A DNA stretch of 64,000 nucleotides from Salinilacustrithrix flava (GTDB taxonomy: Bacteria > Actinomycetota > Acidimicrobiia > Acidimicrobiales > Salinilacustritrichaceae). Both the position numbers and the translations under genes were made by a program. Below, piece by piece: positions 43,403 through 52,521 of the stretch. The stretch is from contig NZ_CP133888.1 of assembly GCF_041228405.1 (NCBI RefSeq), positions 2,852,001 to 2,916,000 of the forward strand, read 5' to 3'. Within the stretch, counting starts at the first letter, position 1; every line of letters starts with the position of its first letter. The notes under the pieces were generated by a model. It saw nothing but the letters and a program-made list of their open reading frames with translations, had not been told where the DNA came from and searched no databases.

Positions 43403-44644
43403 GTGTCCCAGTTCGTCGACGAGTGCGGCCTCCATGTGAAGGGCGGAGACGGCGGCGCCGGCTCGGTGTCGTTCCGTCGCGAGGCCCACGTGCCCCGCGG
43501 TGGGCCCGACGGGGGCGACGGTGGCAGCGGCGGCGACGTGTGGCTGGTCGCCGACCACAACGTGGCGTCCCTGCTCGCGTTCCGGGACCACCCGTTCCGT
43601 CGGGGCGAGGACGGCACCCACGGCATGGGCAAGAAGCGCCACGGGCGGCGCGGCGCCGACATCGAGGTGTCGGTGCCCGAGGGCACGGTCATCAAGGACC
43701 AGGCCGGCAAGGTGCTCGCCGACCTCGTGCACACCGGCGATCGCTTCCTCGCGGCCGAAGGCGGCATCGGTGGTCGGGGCAACGCCAAGTTCCTCTCCAA
43801 CCGGCGCCGGGCTCCGGGCTTCGCCGAGCAGGGGGAGATCGGGGAGGAGCGCTGGCTGCGCATGGAGCTCAAGCTCCTCGCCGACGTCGCCCTCGTCGGG
43901 TTCCCGAGCGTCGGCAAGTCCACGCTCATCTCGGTGATCTCGGCGGCGCGCCCCAAGATCGCCGACTACCCCTTCACGACGCTGGAGCCGAACCTCGGCG
44001 TGGTCCGCACCGATGACGGCGTGGAGATCGTGGTCGCCGACCTGCCCGGGCTCATCGAGGGCGCCGCCGAGGGCAAGGGCCTGGGTCGCCAGTTCCTCCG
44101 CCACGTCGAGCGCGCTCGCGTGCTCGTGGTCATGGTGGACCTGTCGCCGACCGCCATGCACCCGCCCGCCGAGCAGAAGGAGATCCTGCTGCGCGAGCTG
44201 GCCGACTACGACCCGATCCTGCTGACCCGGCCCCGCATCGAGGTGGCCTCCCGCGCCGACCTCGACGACGGCACCTGGGAGTGGGACGGCGAGCGGGTCG
44301 CCGCGGTGACCGGCGACGGCGTGCCCCAGCTGGTGGGTCGCATGGTCCAGACCGTCACCGATGCCCGCCAGGCGATGCCCGAGCGGGAGGCCTACGTCGT
44401 CCACCGCCTGGAGGGCGAGGGGTACAAGGTCGTCCGCGACGAGACCGGCTCGGGCTGGGACGTCGTCGGCCGGGAGGCGATCCGTGCCGTGCGGCTGTCG
44501 GACCTGACCAACCCGGAGGCCCTCGACGAGGCCCATCGCCGGCTCAAGTCGCTCGGCATCGACCGGGCGCTCGCTCGCGCCGGTGTGAAGCCGGGCGACA
44601 CCGTGCGCATCGGCAAGCTCGAGTTCGACTACGAGGTCGAGTGA
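43403..44644 (+). CDS. obg: GTPase Obg/CgtA
   Basis: A 413-residue essential ribosome-associated GTPase. The glycine-rich Obg fold (VKGGDGGAGSVSFRRE, GGDGGSGGDVWLVAD) is followed by the G domain with GFPSVGKST, DYPFTTLEPNLG and DLPGLIEGA, then the C-terminal OCT domain. The GTG start has TAGATT 7 nt upstream. The stop overlaps proB, an order (obg-proB) common in actinobacteria. Confidence 0.97.
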   Translation: MSQFVDECGLHVKGGDGGAGSVSFRREAHVPRGGPDGGDGGSGGDVWLVADHNVASLLAFRDHPFRRGEDGTHGMGKKRHGRRGADIEVSVPEGTVIKDQAGKVLADLVHTGDRFLAAEGGIGGRGNAKFLSNRRRAPGFAEQGEIGEERWLRMELKLLADVALVGFPSVGKSTLISVISAARPKIADYPFTTLEPNLGVVRTDDGVEIVVADLPGLIEGAAEGKGLGRQFLRHVERARVLVVMVDLSPTAMHPPAEQKEILLRELADYDPILLTRPRIEVASRADLDDGTWEWDGERVAAVTGDGVPQLVGRMVQTVTDARQAMPEREAYVVHRLEGEGYKVVRDETGSGWDVVGREAIRAVRLSDLTNPEALDEAHRRLKSLGIDRALARAGVKPGDTVRIGKLEFDYEVE

Positions 44645-45750
44645 GCGTGGGGGAGCGCGGCCAGGTCGTCGTCGCCAAGATCGGCTCGTCGTCGATCACC
44701 GCCGACGACGGCACCATCAACGAGGCAGCGATCGCCAAGTTCTGCCGGGAGGTCGCCGGCCTGCGCGCCGCCGGGCACCAGGTCGTCATGGTCACCTCCG
44801 GGGCGATCGCCGCTGGTCTGCCGGCCATGGACTTCGACGTGCGCCCCCGGGATGCCGTCACCCTCCAGGCGGTGTCCGCCGTCGGGCAGAGCCGGCTCAT
44901 GGCCGTCTACGACCGGGAGCTGGCCGGCCACGGCCTCACCGCCGGCCAGGTCCTGCTCGCGCCGCTCGACTTCATGGTGCGCGAGCAGTACCTCCACGCC
45001 CGCGCCACCCTCGGCCGCCTGCTCGACCTCGGGGTCGTGCCGGTCGTGAACGAGAACGACGCCATCGCCGACGACGAGATCCGCTTCGGCGACAACGACC
45101 GGCTGGCCGCCCTCGTCGCCCACCTCATCCGGGCCGATCTGCTCGTCCTGCTCACCGACGCGCCCGGGCTGCTCACCGCCGACCCCCGCTTCGACAGCAC
45201 GGCATCGCTCATCGAGGAGATCCTCGAGATCGACCACAGCCTCGAAGCCCTCGCCGGCGGTGCGGGCAGCGACCGGGGCAGCGGCGGGATGGCCTCCAAG
45301 CTGGCCGCAGCCAAGATCGCCGCCTGGTCCGGGGTGCGTGCCGTCATCGCCCAGGCATCCCGGGACGACGTGCTCCTCCACGCCGTGGACCGCACCGCCG
45401 GCGTCGGCACGATCGTGCAACCGCGCACGCAGCGCCTCCCGGCCCGCAAGCTCTGGATCGCCTTCGCGGTGGGCGCCGCCGGGACGATCGTGGTCGACGA
45501 AGGTGCCCGACGGGCCCTGTTGGAGCGCGGGGTCTCGCTCCTCCCCGCCGGCGTGGTCGACGTGAAGGGCGGCTTCGACGTCGACGCCGCTGTCGAGATC
45601 GCCGGCCCCGACGGACGTGCCTTCGCCAAGGGCCTCAGCCGCTTCGACGCCGCCGGCCTTCGGTCAGTGCTCGGCACCAGGACCGAGCACCTGCCCGAAG
45701 GCTCCCCCCACGAGGTCGTCCACCGAGACGACCTCGTCGTGCTCCCGTAA
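44641..45750 (+). CDS. proB: Glutamate 5-kinase
   Basis: A 369-residue enzyme for the first step of proline synthesis. The kinase domain has VVVAKIGSSSIT, VTSGAIAAG, PVVNENDAI and FGDNDRLAALVA, and a C-terminal PUA domain (about residues 275-355) follows. The GTG overlaps the obg stop. proA, the next pathway gene, is not adjacent but lies 4 kb downstream after pspA, murJ and an AAA ATPase gene. Confidence 0.96.
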   Translation: MSVGERGQVVVAKIGSSSITADDGTINEAAIAKFCREVAGLRAAGHQVVMVTSGAIAAGLPAMDFDVRPRDAVTLQAVSAVGQSRLMAVYDRELAGHGLTAGQVLLAPLDFMVREQYLHARATLGRLLDLGVVPVVNENDAIADDEIRFGDNDRLAALVAHLIRADLLVLLTDAPGLLTADPRFDSTASLIEEILEIDHSLEALAGGAGSDRGSGGMASKLAAAKIAAWSGVRAVIAQASRDDVLLHAVDRTAGVGTIVQPRTQRLPARKLWIAFAVGAAGTIVVDEGARRALLERGVSLLPAGVVDVKGGFDVDAAVEIAGPDGRAFAKGLSRFDAAGLRSVLGTRTEHLPEGSPHEVVHRDDLVVLP

Positions 45751-45779
45751 GGGGGAAGCGGCCAGCGCAAGGGGAGAGG

Positions 45780-45840
45780 AAACTGGCAGCGGAGGCGGAA
45801 CGTGGCCCCCAGGGCCTTGTTCCGCAGCCGCTGCCAGTTT
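45780..45840. repeat. Dispersed palindromic element, copy 3
   Basis: A 61-nt inverted repeat between the convergent ends of proB and pspA; its last base is part of the pspA stop codon. The outer arms AAACTGGCAGCGG / CCGCTGCCAGTTT (13 bp) and inner arms GCGGAAC / GTTCCGC are as in copies 1 and 2. The loop contains a third small stem (GGCCC/GGGCC). Confidence 0.85.
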
Positions 45841-46658
45841 CACGCGGAGGTGCCGTCCGAGGGTTGACCTTCTGCCTGCGTCTCGCCGGAGGAAGGTGCC
45901 TCAGCGGCGGACTCGCCGGAGATCGCTTCGGGTTCCGGCGCGATGCCGAGCTGCGCCTTGATCTCGGCGAGCCGACTGGTGGCCTCCACGTTGAGCGCCG
46001 CCTGCTCGACCTCGAGCATGCGACCCTCGACCGAAGAACCCTGCAGCTCCTGCATGCCCTTGGCCTTGGCGTAGCGGGCCTCGACCTTGGAGCGGACCTC
46101 CTCGAGGGAGGGGACGTCCTCGCCGACCGTGATCGACAGCTGGCTCATCGCCCGGTTCATCTCCTCCTGCATGTTGGCCTGGTCGATCTTGCCGAGCAGG
46201 GCCTGGCGCTCGGAGAGCTTCTTCTGCAGCGCGGTGGCGTTCTGCTGGACGGCGACCTTGGCCTGGTCCGACGCCTCGGAGGCCTGGAAGTGCAGGGACT
46301 TGAGGTCCTCGACCTCGCTCTCCAGGGTGATCATGCGGTTGGCGAAGGACTCGGCGGCCTGGGTGTACTCGGTGGCCTTGGCGGTGTCGCCGGACTTCTG
46401 GGCCTGGTCGGCCATGAGCACCGCCTGGCGGGCGTTGCCCGAGACCTTCTCCAGCTCGGTCATCACCCGGTTGAGGCGCATCTCGGTCTGCTTCTGGTTG
46501 GCGATGACGTTCGCCGCCTGCTGGGTGAGGCGCTTGTGCTGCTCGTGCGCCTCGGAGATCGCCTGCTCCAGCTGCACCTTGGGGTCGGCTCGCTCGTTGA
46601 ACGAGCTGTCCGTCCGGGCAACCAGGTACTTCCACCAACGCTTGAGGGCCTTGAGCAT
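45840..46658 (-). CDS. pspA: PspA/IM30 (Vipp1) family membrane-stress protein
   Basis: A 272-residue coiled-coil protein that binds and stabilises the inner membrane face. The N-terminal amphipathic segment MLKALKRWWKYLVARTDSSF is followed by long helical hairpins (QLEQAISEAHEQHKRLTQQA to EEVRSKVEARYAKAKG) and a disordered acidic tail. TACGAT lies exactly 6 nt before the ATG, giving a leaderless transcript. No PspB/C or PspF is nearby. Confidence 0.92.
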   Translation of the reverse strand: MLKALKRWWKYLVARTDSSFNERADPKVQLEQAISEAHEQHKRLTQQAANVIANQKQTEMRLNRVMTELEKVSGNARQAVLMADQAQKSGDTAKATEYTQAAESFANRMITLESEVEDLKSLHFQASEASDQAKVAVQQNATALQKKLSERQALLGKIDQANMQEEMNRAMSQLSITVGEDVPSLEEVRSKVEARYAKAKGMQELQGSSVEGRMLEVEQAALNVEATSRLAEIKAQLGIAPEPEAISGESAAEAPSSGETQAEGQPSDGTSA

Positions 46659-46714
46659 GGTCGGATCGTAGACCTCCCCGCCCCCGGTGCCGCCCCGCTG
46701 CCGCGTCGAGGCGG

Positions 46715-48406
46715 TCAGCGACCCAGCATCGCCCGCAGGGGCAGGCCCCGGGCCTGGGCGAAGGCCAGGTACACGAGGCCGGCCGTGCCGATGGAAGCGC
46801 CGGCTGCGAGGATCGTCGGCAGGCCCCCGACCACGAGGTCGACGAGGCGGCCGACGGCCGCGCCGGCCAGCGCCGCGGTGACCACCGTGGCGAGCGAACC
46901 ACCCCCCAGGCTCACCGACCCGATGCGCCAGCGCAGGGCCAGGCGCAGCAGGACGAGCTCCACCCACGCCCCGACCGCGGAGCCGAGGGCGATGCCGACC
47001 GCGCCGAGGTGCAGGAAGGCAGCCGAGTCGGTGGCGTCGGTCTCGAGCTGGATCGAGGTCCCGACCAGGACGAGCTGGTCGAACAGGAACATCACCGAGA
47101 GCGCGACGAGCGACGACGTGACGACGCGGACGAGGGCGATGCGGGCCGGGGTCCGGGGGTCGTCGAGGGCGTAGAGCGAGTTCTGCAGGAGGCGGGAGGC
47201 GGTGGAGGCGAGCAGGCCGAGGGCGTACGCGGCCAGCACGAGCCACACGAGGCGCGTGTCCGACGCGTTGAACTCGCCCCGCTCGAACAGCGCAGCCACC
47301 AGCGGTTCGCCGAGCGCCACGTAGATCACCGCGGTCGGGGCCACGAAGTACGCGACCCGGCGCAGGCCGCCCTCGACGCGGCCGGCCAGCTCGGCTCGCT
47401 GCTCGGGGCGGAGGCGGGACAGCTCGGGCAGCTCGGATGCGGCGATGCTCATGCCGAACAGCGACACGGGCAGCAGGTACAGCACCTGGGCGTAGGTCCC
47501 GGCCGCCACCGCGCCGGTGACGAGGAGGCTGGCGAGCACGAGGTCGAGGTAGCCCGAGATCTGGACGACGCCCCGGCCGAACACGACCGGTCCGAGGCGG
47601 CTCATGGCGTCCCGGACGCCGGCGAGGGTGCGGTCGAGGGACAGGCGCAGGTCGGGGACGAGCGAGCGGACGGTGGGGAGCTGGACGAGGAGCTGGGCCA
47701 AGCCGCCGAGCACCACGCCCCAGGCCAGCGCGTTGGCGAGGCTCGTCGTGGTGGACCCCCCGATGGCGACGACGGTCACCACCACGATCTGGGCGACGTT
47801 CCACAGGACCGGCGCGACGTAGGAGAGGAAGAAGCGGCGGTGCGAGTTGAGGATCGCCAGGCACCACGCCGACAGGACGAGCAGCCCGATGCCCGGGAAC
47901 ATGATCCGCACCAGGCTGACCGTGAGGTCCAGCTTCTCGGGGTCGTCGCGGAAGCCCGGGGTCAGCACGATGGTGATCGGTCGGGCCGCGACCATGCCGA
48001 GGACCACGAGGACGGAGACCGCGGCGGCGAGGAGGCCGGCGACCGCACCGGCGGTGCGTCCCGCCTCCTCCTCGTCGGTGTCGACGAGGCGCGAGTAGAC
48101 GGGTATGAACGACGCCGACAGCACCCCCTCGCCCAGGAGGTTCTGGAGCAGGTTGGGGATGCGCAGCGCCGCCTTGAACGCGTCGGAGGCCAACCCCACG
48201 CCGAGGAACCCGGCGGTGACGATCTCGCGGATCAGGCCCGACAGGCGCGAGAGGAGGATGCCGGCGCCGACCAGGGTGGCGTTGCGGCCCGAGTCGTCCG
48301 TGGTCGCCCCGGCCCCGGCTGCCGACTCGTTCTCGGCTTCGGCCTCGACCTGCTGGCGGGCCCGGGCTCGCTGGCCCCGGCGGCTCCCCGGGCGGGTCTC
48401 CGTCAC
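46715..48406 (-). CDS. murJ: Lipid II flippase MurJ (MviN)
   Basis: A 563-residue polytopic membrane protein with about 14 helices, preceded by a charged cytoplasmic tail of about 35 residues. MOP-superfamily signatures are SRLSGLIREIVTAGFLGVG, DAFKAALRIPNLLQNLLGEG and ASFIPVYSRL. It flips the peptidoglycan precursor. The start GTG overlaps the stop of the AAA ATPase gene, so the two are coupled; a role for that ATPase in wall synthesis is possible but unproven. Confidence 0.94.
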   Translation of the reverse strand: MTETRPGSRRGQRARARQQVEAEAENESAAGAGATTDDSGRNATLVGAGILLSRLSGLIREIVTAGFLGVGLASDAFKAALRIPNLLQNLLGEGVLSASFIPVYSRLVDTDEEEAGRTAGAVAGLLAAAVSVLVVLGMVAARPITIVLTPGFRDDPEKLDLTVSLVRIMFPGIGLLVLSAWCLAILNSHRRFFLSYVAPVLWNVAQIVVVTVVAIGGSTTTSLANALAWGVVLGGLAQLLVQLPTVRSLVPDLRLSLDRTLAGVRDAMSRLGPVVFGRGVVQISGYLDLVLASLLVTGAVAAGTYAQVLYLLPVSLFGMSIAASELPELSRLRPEQRAELAGRVEGGLRRVAYFVAPTAVIYVALGEPLVAALFERGEFNASDTRLVWLVLAAYALGLLASTASRLLQNSLYALDDPRTPARIALVRVVTSSLVALSVMFLFDQLVLVGTSIQLETDATDSAAFLHLGAVGIALGSAVGAWVELVLLRLALRWRIGSVSLGGGSLATVVTAALAGAAVGRLVDLVVGGLPTILAAGASIGTAGLVYLAFAQARGLPLRAMLGR

Positions 48407-49809
48407 GCCCCGGTCGCCTGGTGATCGGGGATGTCGGCGGCCTCGAGGGTGCGGAGGTGGTCGTCGGTGGGATCGTCGATGACCACGATCCGGGACGCCT
48501 GGCGCGCCACGGCCTCCTCGAACAGGTTGCGGGCGACACGGCCGTTGCCGAAGCCCTTGTCCCGGGGGGCGCCGTCGAGGTGGGCGCGAACCTTGGCCCG
48601 CGCCTCGTGGGTGGTCTCGTAGCCGCCCCGACGGCAGCGCATGTCGAAGATGGCCAGCAGCTCGTCGGTGTCGTAGTCGGGGAAGTGGATGGTCTTCGGG
48701 AACCGGGACCGCAGCCCCGGGTTGGCCGCCACCAGCTGGGCCATCTCGTCGGGGTACCCGGCCATGATCACCACGATCCGGTCCCGGCGGTCCTCCACCA
48801 GCTTCACGATGGTGTCGATGGCCTCGCGCCCGAAGTCGGTCTCGCTGCCCCGTACGAGCGCGTAGGCCTCGTCGATCAGGAGCACGCCCTCGTCGGCCTC
48901 GTCGAAGACGGCGGTGACCTTCGGCGCCGTCTGGCCGACGAACCCGGCGACCAGGCCGGCGCGGTCGACCTCGACCAGGTGGCCCCGCTCGACCACGCCG
49001 AGGGACCGGTAGATCTCGGCGAGGAGGCGAGCGACGGTGGTCTTGCCGGTGCCCGGGTTGCCCGAGAACACCAGGTGCCGCGACTGGTCCAGCACCGGCA
49101 GGCCGCGCTCGGCCCGGAGCAGCTGGACCCGCGTGAGGTCGGCGACCTTCTTCACCTCGGCCTTGACCGCCTCGAGGCCGATCAGCTCGTCCAGCTCGGC
49201 GAGCACCTCGTCGACGGGACGGGCCGGCGGAAGGTCCGGCTGGACGGGAGCCGGCTCGGCGCCGTCCCCGACGGTGGCGGCGGTGTGGGCCGCTTCGCGA
49301 CGACCGACGCCCCGGGTCTCGGCGATGCGGTCGAGCAGGCGGCCGCGGAAGCGCTCGATGGCCGCCAGCTCCACCGGGGCGGTGTGCTGGTCCAGGCTGG
49401 CGACGGCGAAGCCGATGGCGAGGGCCCGGTCGTAGTAGAGGCTGGCCAGGTCCGTGCCGTCGCGTGCGTCGGCCGCGAGCAGGACCTCGGCCAGCTCGGA
49501 GGGTTGGTCGAGGAAGCGCACCCGCTCCGCCAGCAGTCGGGCCGACCGCACGTCGGCCGGGGCCGAGCGGGCCAGGCTCCCGCCGAACCGGGGCCCGAAC
49601 GCGGCGATGAAGGCCAGGAGCTCGGGATCGGTGTGCAGCCCGTCGGCGTCGATGAACGCGGCAGCCAGGTTGTAGGCCTCGACCTGGACGTCGACCTCGA
49701 TGCGCTCCCCGTTGATGCCCTTCACCGTGGCGGCGAGGTCCCGGACCCGCGGGGTCAGCGCGTCGCAGAACGCACGCACCGCATCGTCGAGCGCGGGATC
49801 GGGCAGCAC
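48403..49809 (-). CDS. CbxX/CfxQ-type AAA ATPase with N-terminal helical domain
   Basis: A 468-residue protein. Residues 1-190 form an unfamiliar helical domain. Residues 200-460 are an AAA+ module with Walker A GNPGTGKTT, Walker B VLLIDEAYALV, and FPKTIHFPDYD and GNGRVARNLFEEA in the C-terminal lid. The module resembles CbxX and the type VII secretion EccA ATPases, but no Rubisco or ESX gene is near. Residues 20-60 are unusual for the family. CAGACT lies 6 nt before the GTG. Coupled to murJ. Confidence 0.9.
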   Translation of the reverse strand: MLPDPALDDAVRAFCDALTPRVRDLAATVKGINGERIEVDVQVEAYNLAAAFIDADGLHTDPELLAFIAAFGPRFGGSLARSAPADVRSARLLAERVRFLDQPSELAEVLLAADARDGTDLASLYYDRALAIGFAVASLDQHTAPVELAAIERFRGRLLDRIAETRGVGRREAAHTAATVGDGAEPAPVQPDLPPARPVDEVLAELDELIGLEAVKAEVKKVADLTRVQLLRAERGLPVLDQSRHLVFSGNPGTGKTTVARLLAEIYRSLGVVERGHLVEVDRAGLVAGFVGQTAPKVTAVFDEADEGVLLIDEAYALVRGSETDFGREAIDTIVKLVEDRRDRIVVIMAGYPDEMAQLVAANPGLRSRFPKTIHFPDYDTDELLAIFDMRCRRGGYETTHEARAKVRAHLDGAPRDKGFGNGRVARNLFEEAVARQASRIVVIDDPTDDHLRTLEAADIPDHQATGA

Positions 49810-49854
49810 GAGCCGAGTCTGCCCCGTCGCGACGTGCCTCTTTAGACTTCTGCC

Positions 49855-51114
49855 ATGGCCGCACCTCTCGCTGACTCCCCGATGGCCCAGCTCGGCGCAC
49901 GCGCCAAGGCCGCGTCGCGGACCCTGGCCACGGCGTCCACCGCCGCCAAGGACGCCGCCCTGCTCGCCGCCGCCGACCTGCTCGTGGCCCGCAGCGACGC
50001 GATCCTCGAGGCCAACGCACGCGACGTCGAGCGCGAGCAGGCGGGCGGCATGGCGCCGGCGCTGCTCGATCGGCTCCGCCTCAGCCCGGCCCGCATCGAG
50101 GCCATGGCCGGCGGCCTGCGCCAGGTCGCGGCCCTGCCCGATCCGGTCGGCGAGATCTCCGAGGGCTGGACCCGGCCCAACGGGCTGCGGATCAACCGGG
50201 TGCGGGTGCCGCTCGGCGTCGTCGCCATCATCTACGAGTCCCGCCCCAACGTCACGAGCGATGCGTTCGGGCTGTGCCTCAAGTCGGGCAACGCCGCCTT
50301 CCTGCGTGGCTCCTCGGCGGCGATCGAGTCGAACACCGCCATCGCCGCCGCGCTGCGGGAGGGCATCGACAAGGCCGGCTTGCCCGCCGACGCCCTCGTC
50401 CTCGTCGAGGACGTCAGCCGCGAGGCCGCGGTCGAGTTCATGCAGCTGCGCGGCCTGGTCGACTGCCTCATCCCGCGCGGCGGGCGCTCGCTCATCCAGA
50501 GCATCCTCGACAACGCCACCGTGCCCTTCGTCATCGACGGCGACGGCAACTGCCACGTCTACGTGGACGCGGCCGCCGACCTCTCGATCGCCTTGGACGT
50601 CATCGTCAACGCCAAGACGCAGCGGCCCGGCGTGTGCAACGCGGCCGAGAAGCTCCTCGTGCACGCCGACGTCGCCGCCGACTTCCTGCCGCGGGCGGCC
50701 GCCGCGCTCGAGGGCGTGGAGCTCGTCGGCGATCCGGCCGCCTGTTCGATCCTGCCGTCGGCTGCGCCGGCCACGGAGGACGACTGGGGCACCGAGTTCC
50801 TCGACCTGAAGCTCGGCGTGGCCGTGGTCGACTCGATCGACGCCGCGATCGACCACATCGCCTCGCACGGCTCCGGCCACTCCGAGGCCATCGTCACCAC
50901 CGACCTCGCCGCCGCCGATCGCTTCACCACCGAGGTCGATGCCGCGGCGGTGGTCGTCAACGCATCGACCCGCTTCGTCGACGGCGAGGAGTTCGGCTTC
51001 GGCGCCGAGATCGGCATCTCCACCCAGAAGCTCCACGCCCGCGGCCCGATGGGGCTGCGCCAGCTCACCACGGAGAAGTTCGTGGTGCGCGGCACCGGTC
51101 AGATCCGGGGCTGA
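49855..51114 (+). CDS. proA: Gamma-glutamyl phosphate reductase
   Basis: A 419-residue NADPH-dependent enzyme for the second step of proline synthesis. Catalytic Cys261 lies in KTQRPGVCNAAEKL; PLGVVAIIYESRPNVTSDA and GTEFLDLKLGVAVV match the family. TAGACT lies 6 nt before the ATG. It is divergent from the AAA ATPase gene, with facing leaderless promoters in a 45-nt gap. Confidence 0.96.
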   Translation: MAAPLADSPMAQLGARAKAASRTLATASTAAKDAALLAAADLLVARSDAILEANARDVEREQAGGMAPALLDRLRLSPARIEAMAGGLRQVAALPDPVGEISEGWTRPNGLRINRVRVPLGVVAIIYESRPNVTSDAFGLCLKSGNAAFLRGSSAAIESNTAIAAALREGIDKAGLPADALVLVEDVSREAAVEFMQLRGLVDCLIPRGGRSLIQSILDNATVPFVIDGDGNCHVYVDAAADLSIALDVIVNAKTQRPGVCNAAEKLLVHADVAADFLPRAAAALEGVELVGDPAACSILPSAAPATEDDWGTEFLDLKLGVAVVDSIDAAIDHIASHGSGHSEAIVTTDLAAADRFTTEVDAAAVVVNASTRFVDGEEFGFGAEIGISTQKLHARGPMGLRQLTTEKFVVRGTGQIRG

Positions 51115-51200
51115 TCCGTCTGGCCGGCCCGCCGAGCGGGTAGGCACATCAGCGGAGCAGCGGGCGCGACGGGCGCACCCGCTGGGCACCGAAAGGAACC

Positions 51201-51542
51201 ATGCCAGACACCGACCAGCGCGTGGTGTTCCTCGAGCGCGACACCGCCGAGGAGCTCCTCGATCTCGTGGACGACCGCCCGGGCGACGCCGATGAGGACC
51301 TCCTCGACGCCGCCCTCGACGCCATCGAGGCCGCCGGCGACGGCTTGCCCGGCGAGGCCCAGCAGGCCGTCGCTCGCGGCGAAGCCGTGGCGCTCGGGCT
51401 CGACCCGACCGAGGCCGCGACCGTGCGGACCCTGATCCTCGAGAACCACGAGGCCGACCCGGGCGTGCTGCGCTCGGTCGGCGCCAGCATCAAGTCCAAG
51501 CTGAAGGCCGCGGCCAAGAAGACCCGTCGCAAGAAGCGCTGA
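51201..51542 (+). CDS. Hypothetical protein, acidic with a basic C-terminal tail
   Basis: A 113-residue protein of unknown function. The first half is acidic and helical (EELLDLVDDRPGDADEDLL), and the C terminus is strongly basic (IKSKLKAAAKKTRRKKR), as in proteins that touch nucleic acid. A clear ribosome-binding sequence AAAGGAA precedes the ATG, and codon use matches the neighbours. It lies between proA and moxR. Confidence 0.78.
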   Translation: MPDTDQRVVFLERDTAEELLDLVDDRPGDADEDLLDAALDAIEAAGDGLPGEAQQAVARGEAVALGLDPTEAATVRTLILENHEADPGVLRSVGASIKSKLKAAAKKTRRKKR

Positions 51543-51552
51543 CCCGCAATAG

Positions 51553-51568
51553 TTGACCGACCGGTCAA
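51553..51568. promoter_or_regulatory. Perfect palindrome over the moxR -35 box
   Basis: TTGACCGACCGGTCAA: 7-bp arms around a 2-nt centre. Its first six bases are the -35 TTGACC. The -10 TAGGGT (51578-51583) lies 19 nt further, and the ATG follows after 6 nt. The same palindrome and geometry recur at 53789. Typical of a TetR-family operator. Confidence 0.7.
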
Positions 51569-51589
51569 GACGACCGGTAGGGTCGGGAG

Positions 51590-52513
51590 ATGGCCGAACC
51601 GCGCTTCGATTCCGTCCCCGAGGTCCGAGAGGGCCTGAAGAAGGTCGACTACCTCTCCGACGAGGGCATCGCCGGCATCGTCTACCTGGCTGACCGGCTC
51701 CAGAAGCCGATCCTCGTCGAGGGCCCCGCCGGTACGGGCAAGACGCAGCTGGCCAAGTCGGTCGCCGAGATGATGGGTGCCCGGCTCATCCGCCTGCAGT
51801 GCTACGAGGGCCTGGACGAGTCCAAGGCGCTGTACGAGTGGAACTACAAGAAGCAGCTGCTGCGCATCCAGGCCGCCGGCAAGCAGGACGACTCCGGCAG
51901 CGACGAGTGGGATGCCCTGTCGGGGGACATCTTCTCCGACGACTTCCTCCTCACCCGCCCGCTGCTCGAGGCCATCACCGCCGATGATCCCGTCGTCCTG
52001 CTGATCGACGAGGTCGACCGCGTCGAGGTCGAGACCGAGGCCCTCCTGCTCGAGATCCTGTCGGACTACACCGTCTCGATCCCCGAGCTCGGCACCATCG
52101 AGGCCAAGCAGATCCCGATGGTCTTCCTCACCTCCAACAACACCCGTGAGCTGTCCGAGGCCCTGAAGCGGCGCTGCCTCTACCTGCACGTCGACTACCC
52201 GGACCTCGAGCGCGAGAAGGAGATCGTGCTCACGAAGGTGCCCGACATCACCGAGTCGCTCGCCGACCAGGTGGCCCGCATCGTCCGCTCGATCCGCAAC
52301 CTCGAGCTGAAGAAGAGCCCCTCGGTCTCCGAGACCCTCGACTGGGCCCGCACCCTCCTGCTGCTGGGCGTGAACCAGATCGACGCCGAGACGGCCCGGA
52401 GCACCATCAACATCCTGCTCAAGTACCAGTCCGACATCACCAAGGCGCTGCGGGAGCTCGAGGACGCCAAGTCCGACATGGCCAAGGACACCGTCGCGGC
52501 ACCGAGCAGCTGA
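51590..52513 (+). CDS. MoxR-family AAA+ ATPase
   Basis: A 307-residue AAA+ ATPase with Walker A VEGPAGTGKT (43-52), Walker B VVLLIDEVDRV, and sensor-1 FLTSNNTRELSEALKRRC. MoxR proteins act with CoxE-like VWA proteins in maturing metal enzymes such as CO dehydrogenase. A VWA partner lies at 53827 under the same palindrome. It begins 6 nt after a TAGGGT box (leaderless). A short cyclic-nucleotide-binding-fold gene follows after 8 nt. Confidence 0.94.
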   Translation: MAEPRFDSVPEVREGLKKVDYLSDEGIAGIVYLADRLQKPILVEGPAGTGKTQLAKSVAEMMGARLIRLQCYEGLDESKALYEWNYKKQLLRIQAAGKQDDSGSDEWDALSGDIFSDDFLLTRPLLEAITADDPVVLLIDEVDRVEVETEALLLEILSDYTVSIPELGTIEAKQIPMVFLTSNNTRELSEALKRRCLYLHVDYPDLEREKEIVLTKVPDITESLADQVARIVRSIRNLELKKSPSVSETLDWARTLLLLGVNQIDAETARSTINILLKYQSDITKALRELEDAKSDMAKDTVAAPSS

Positions 52514-52521
52514 CGGCGCCG

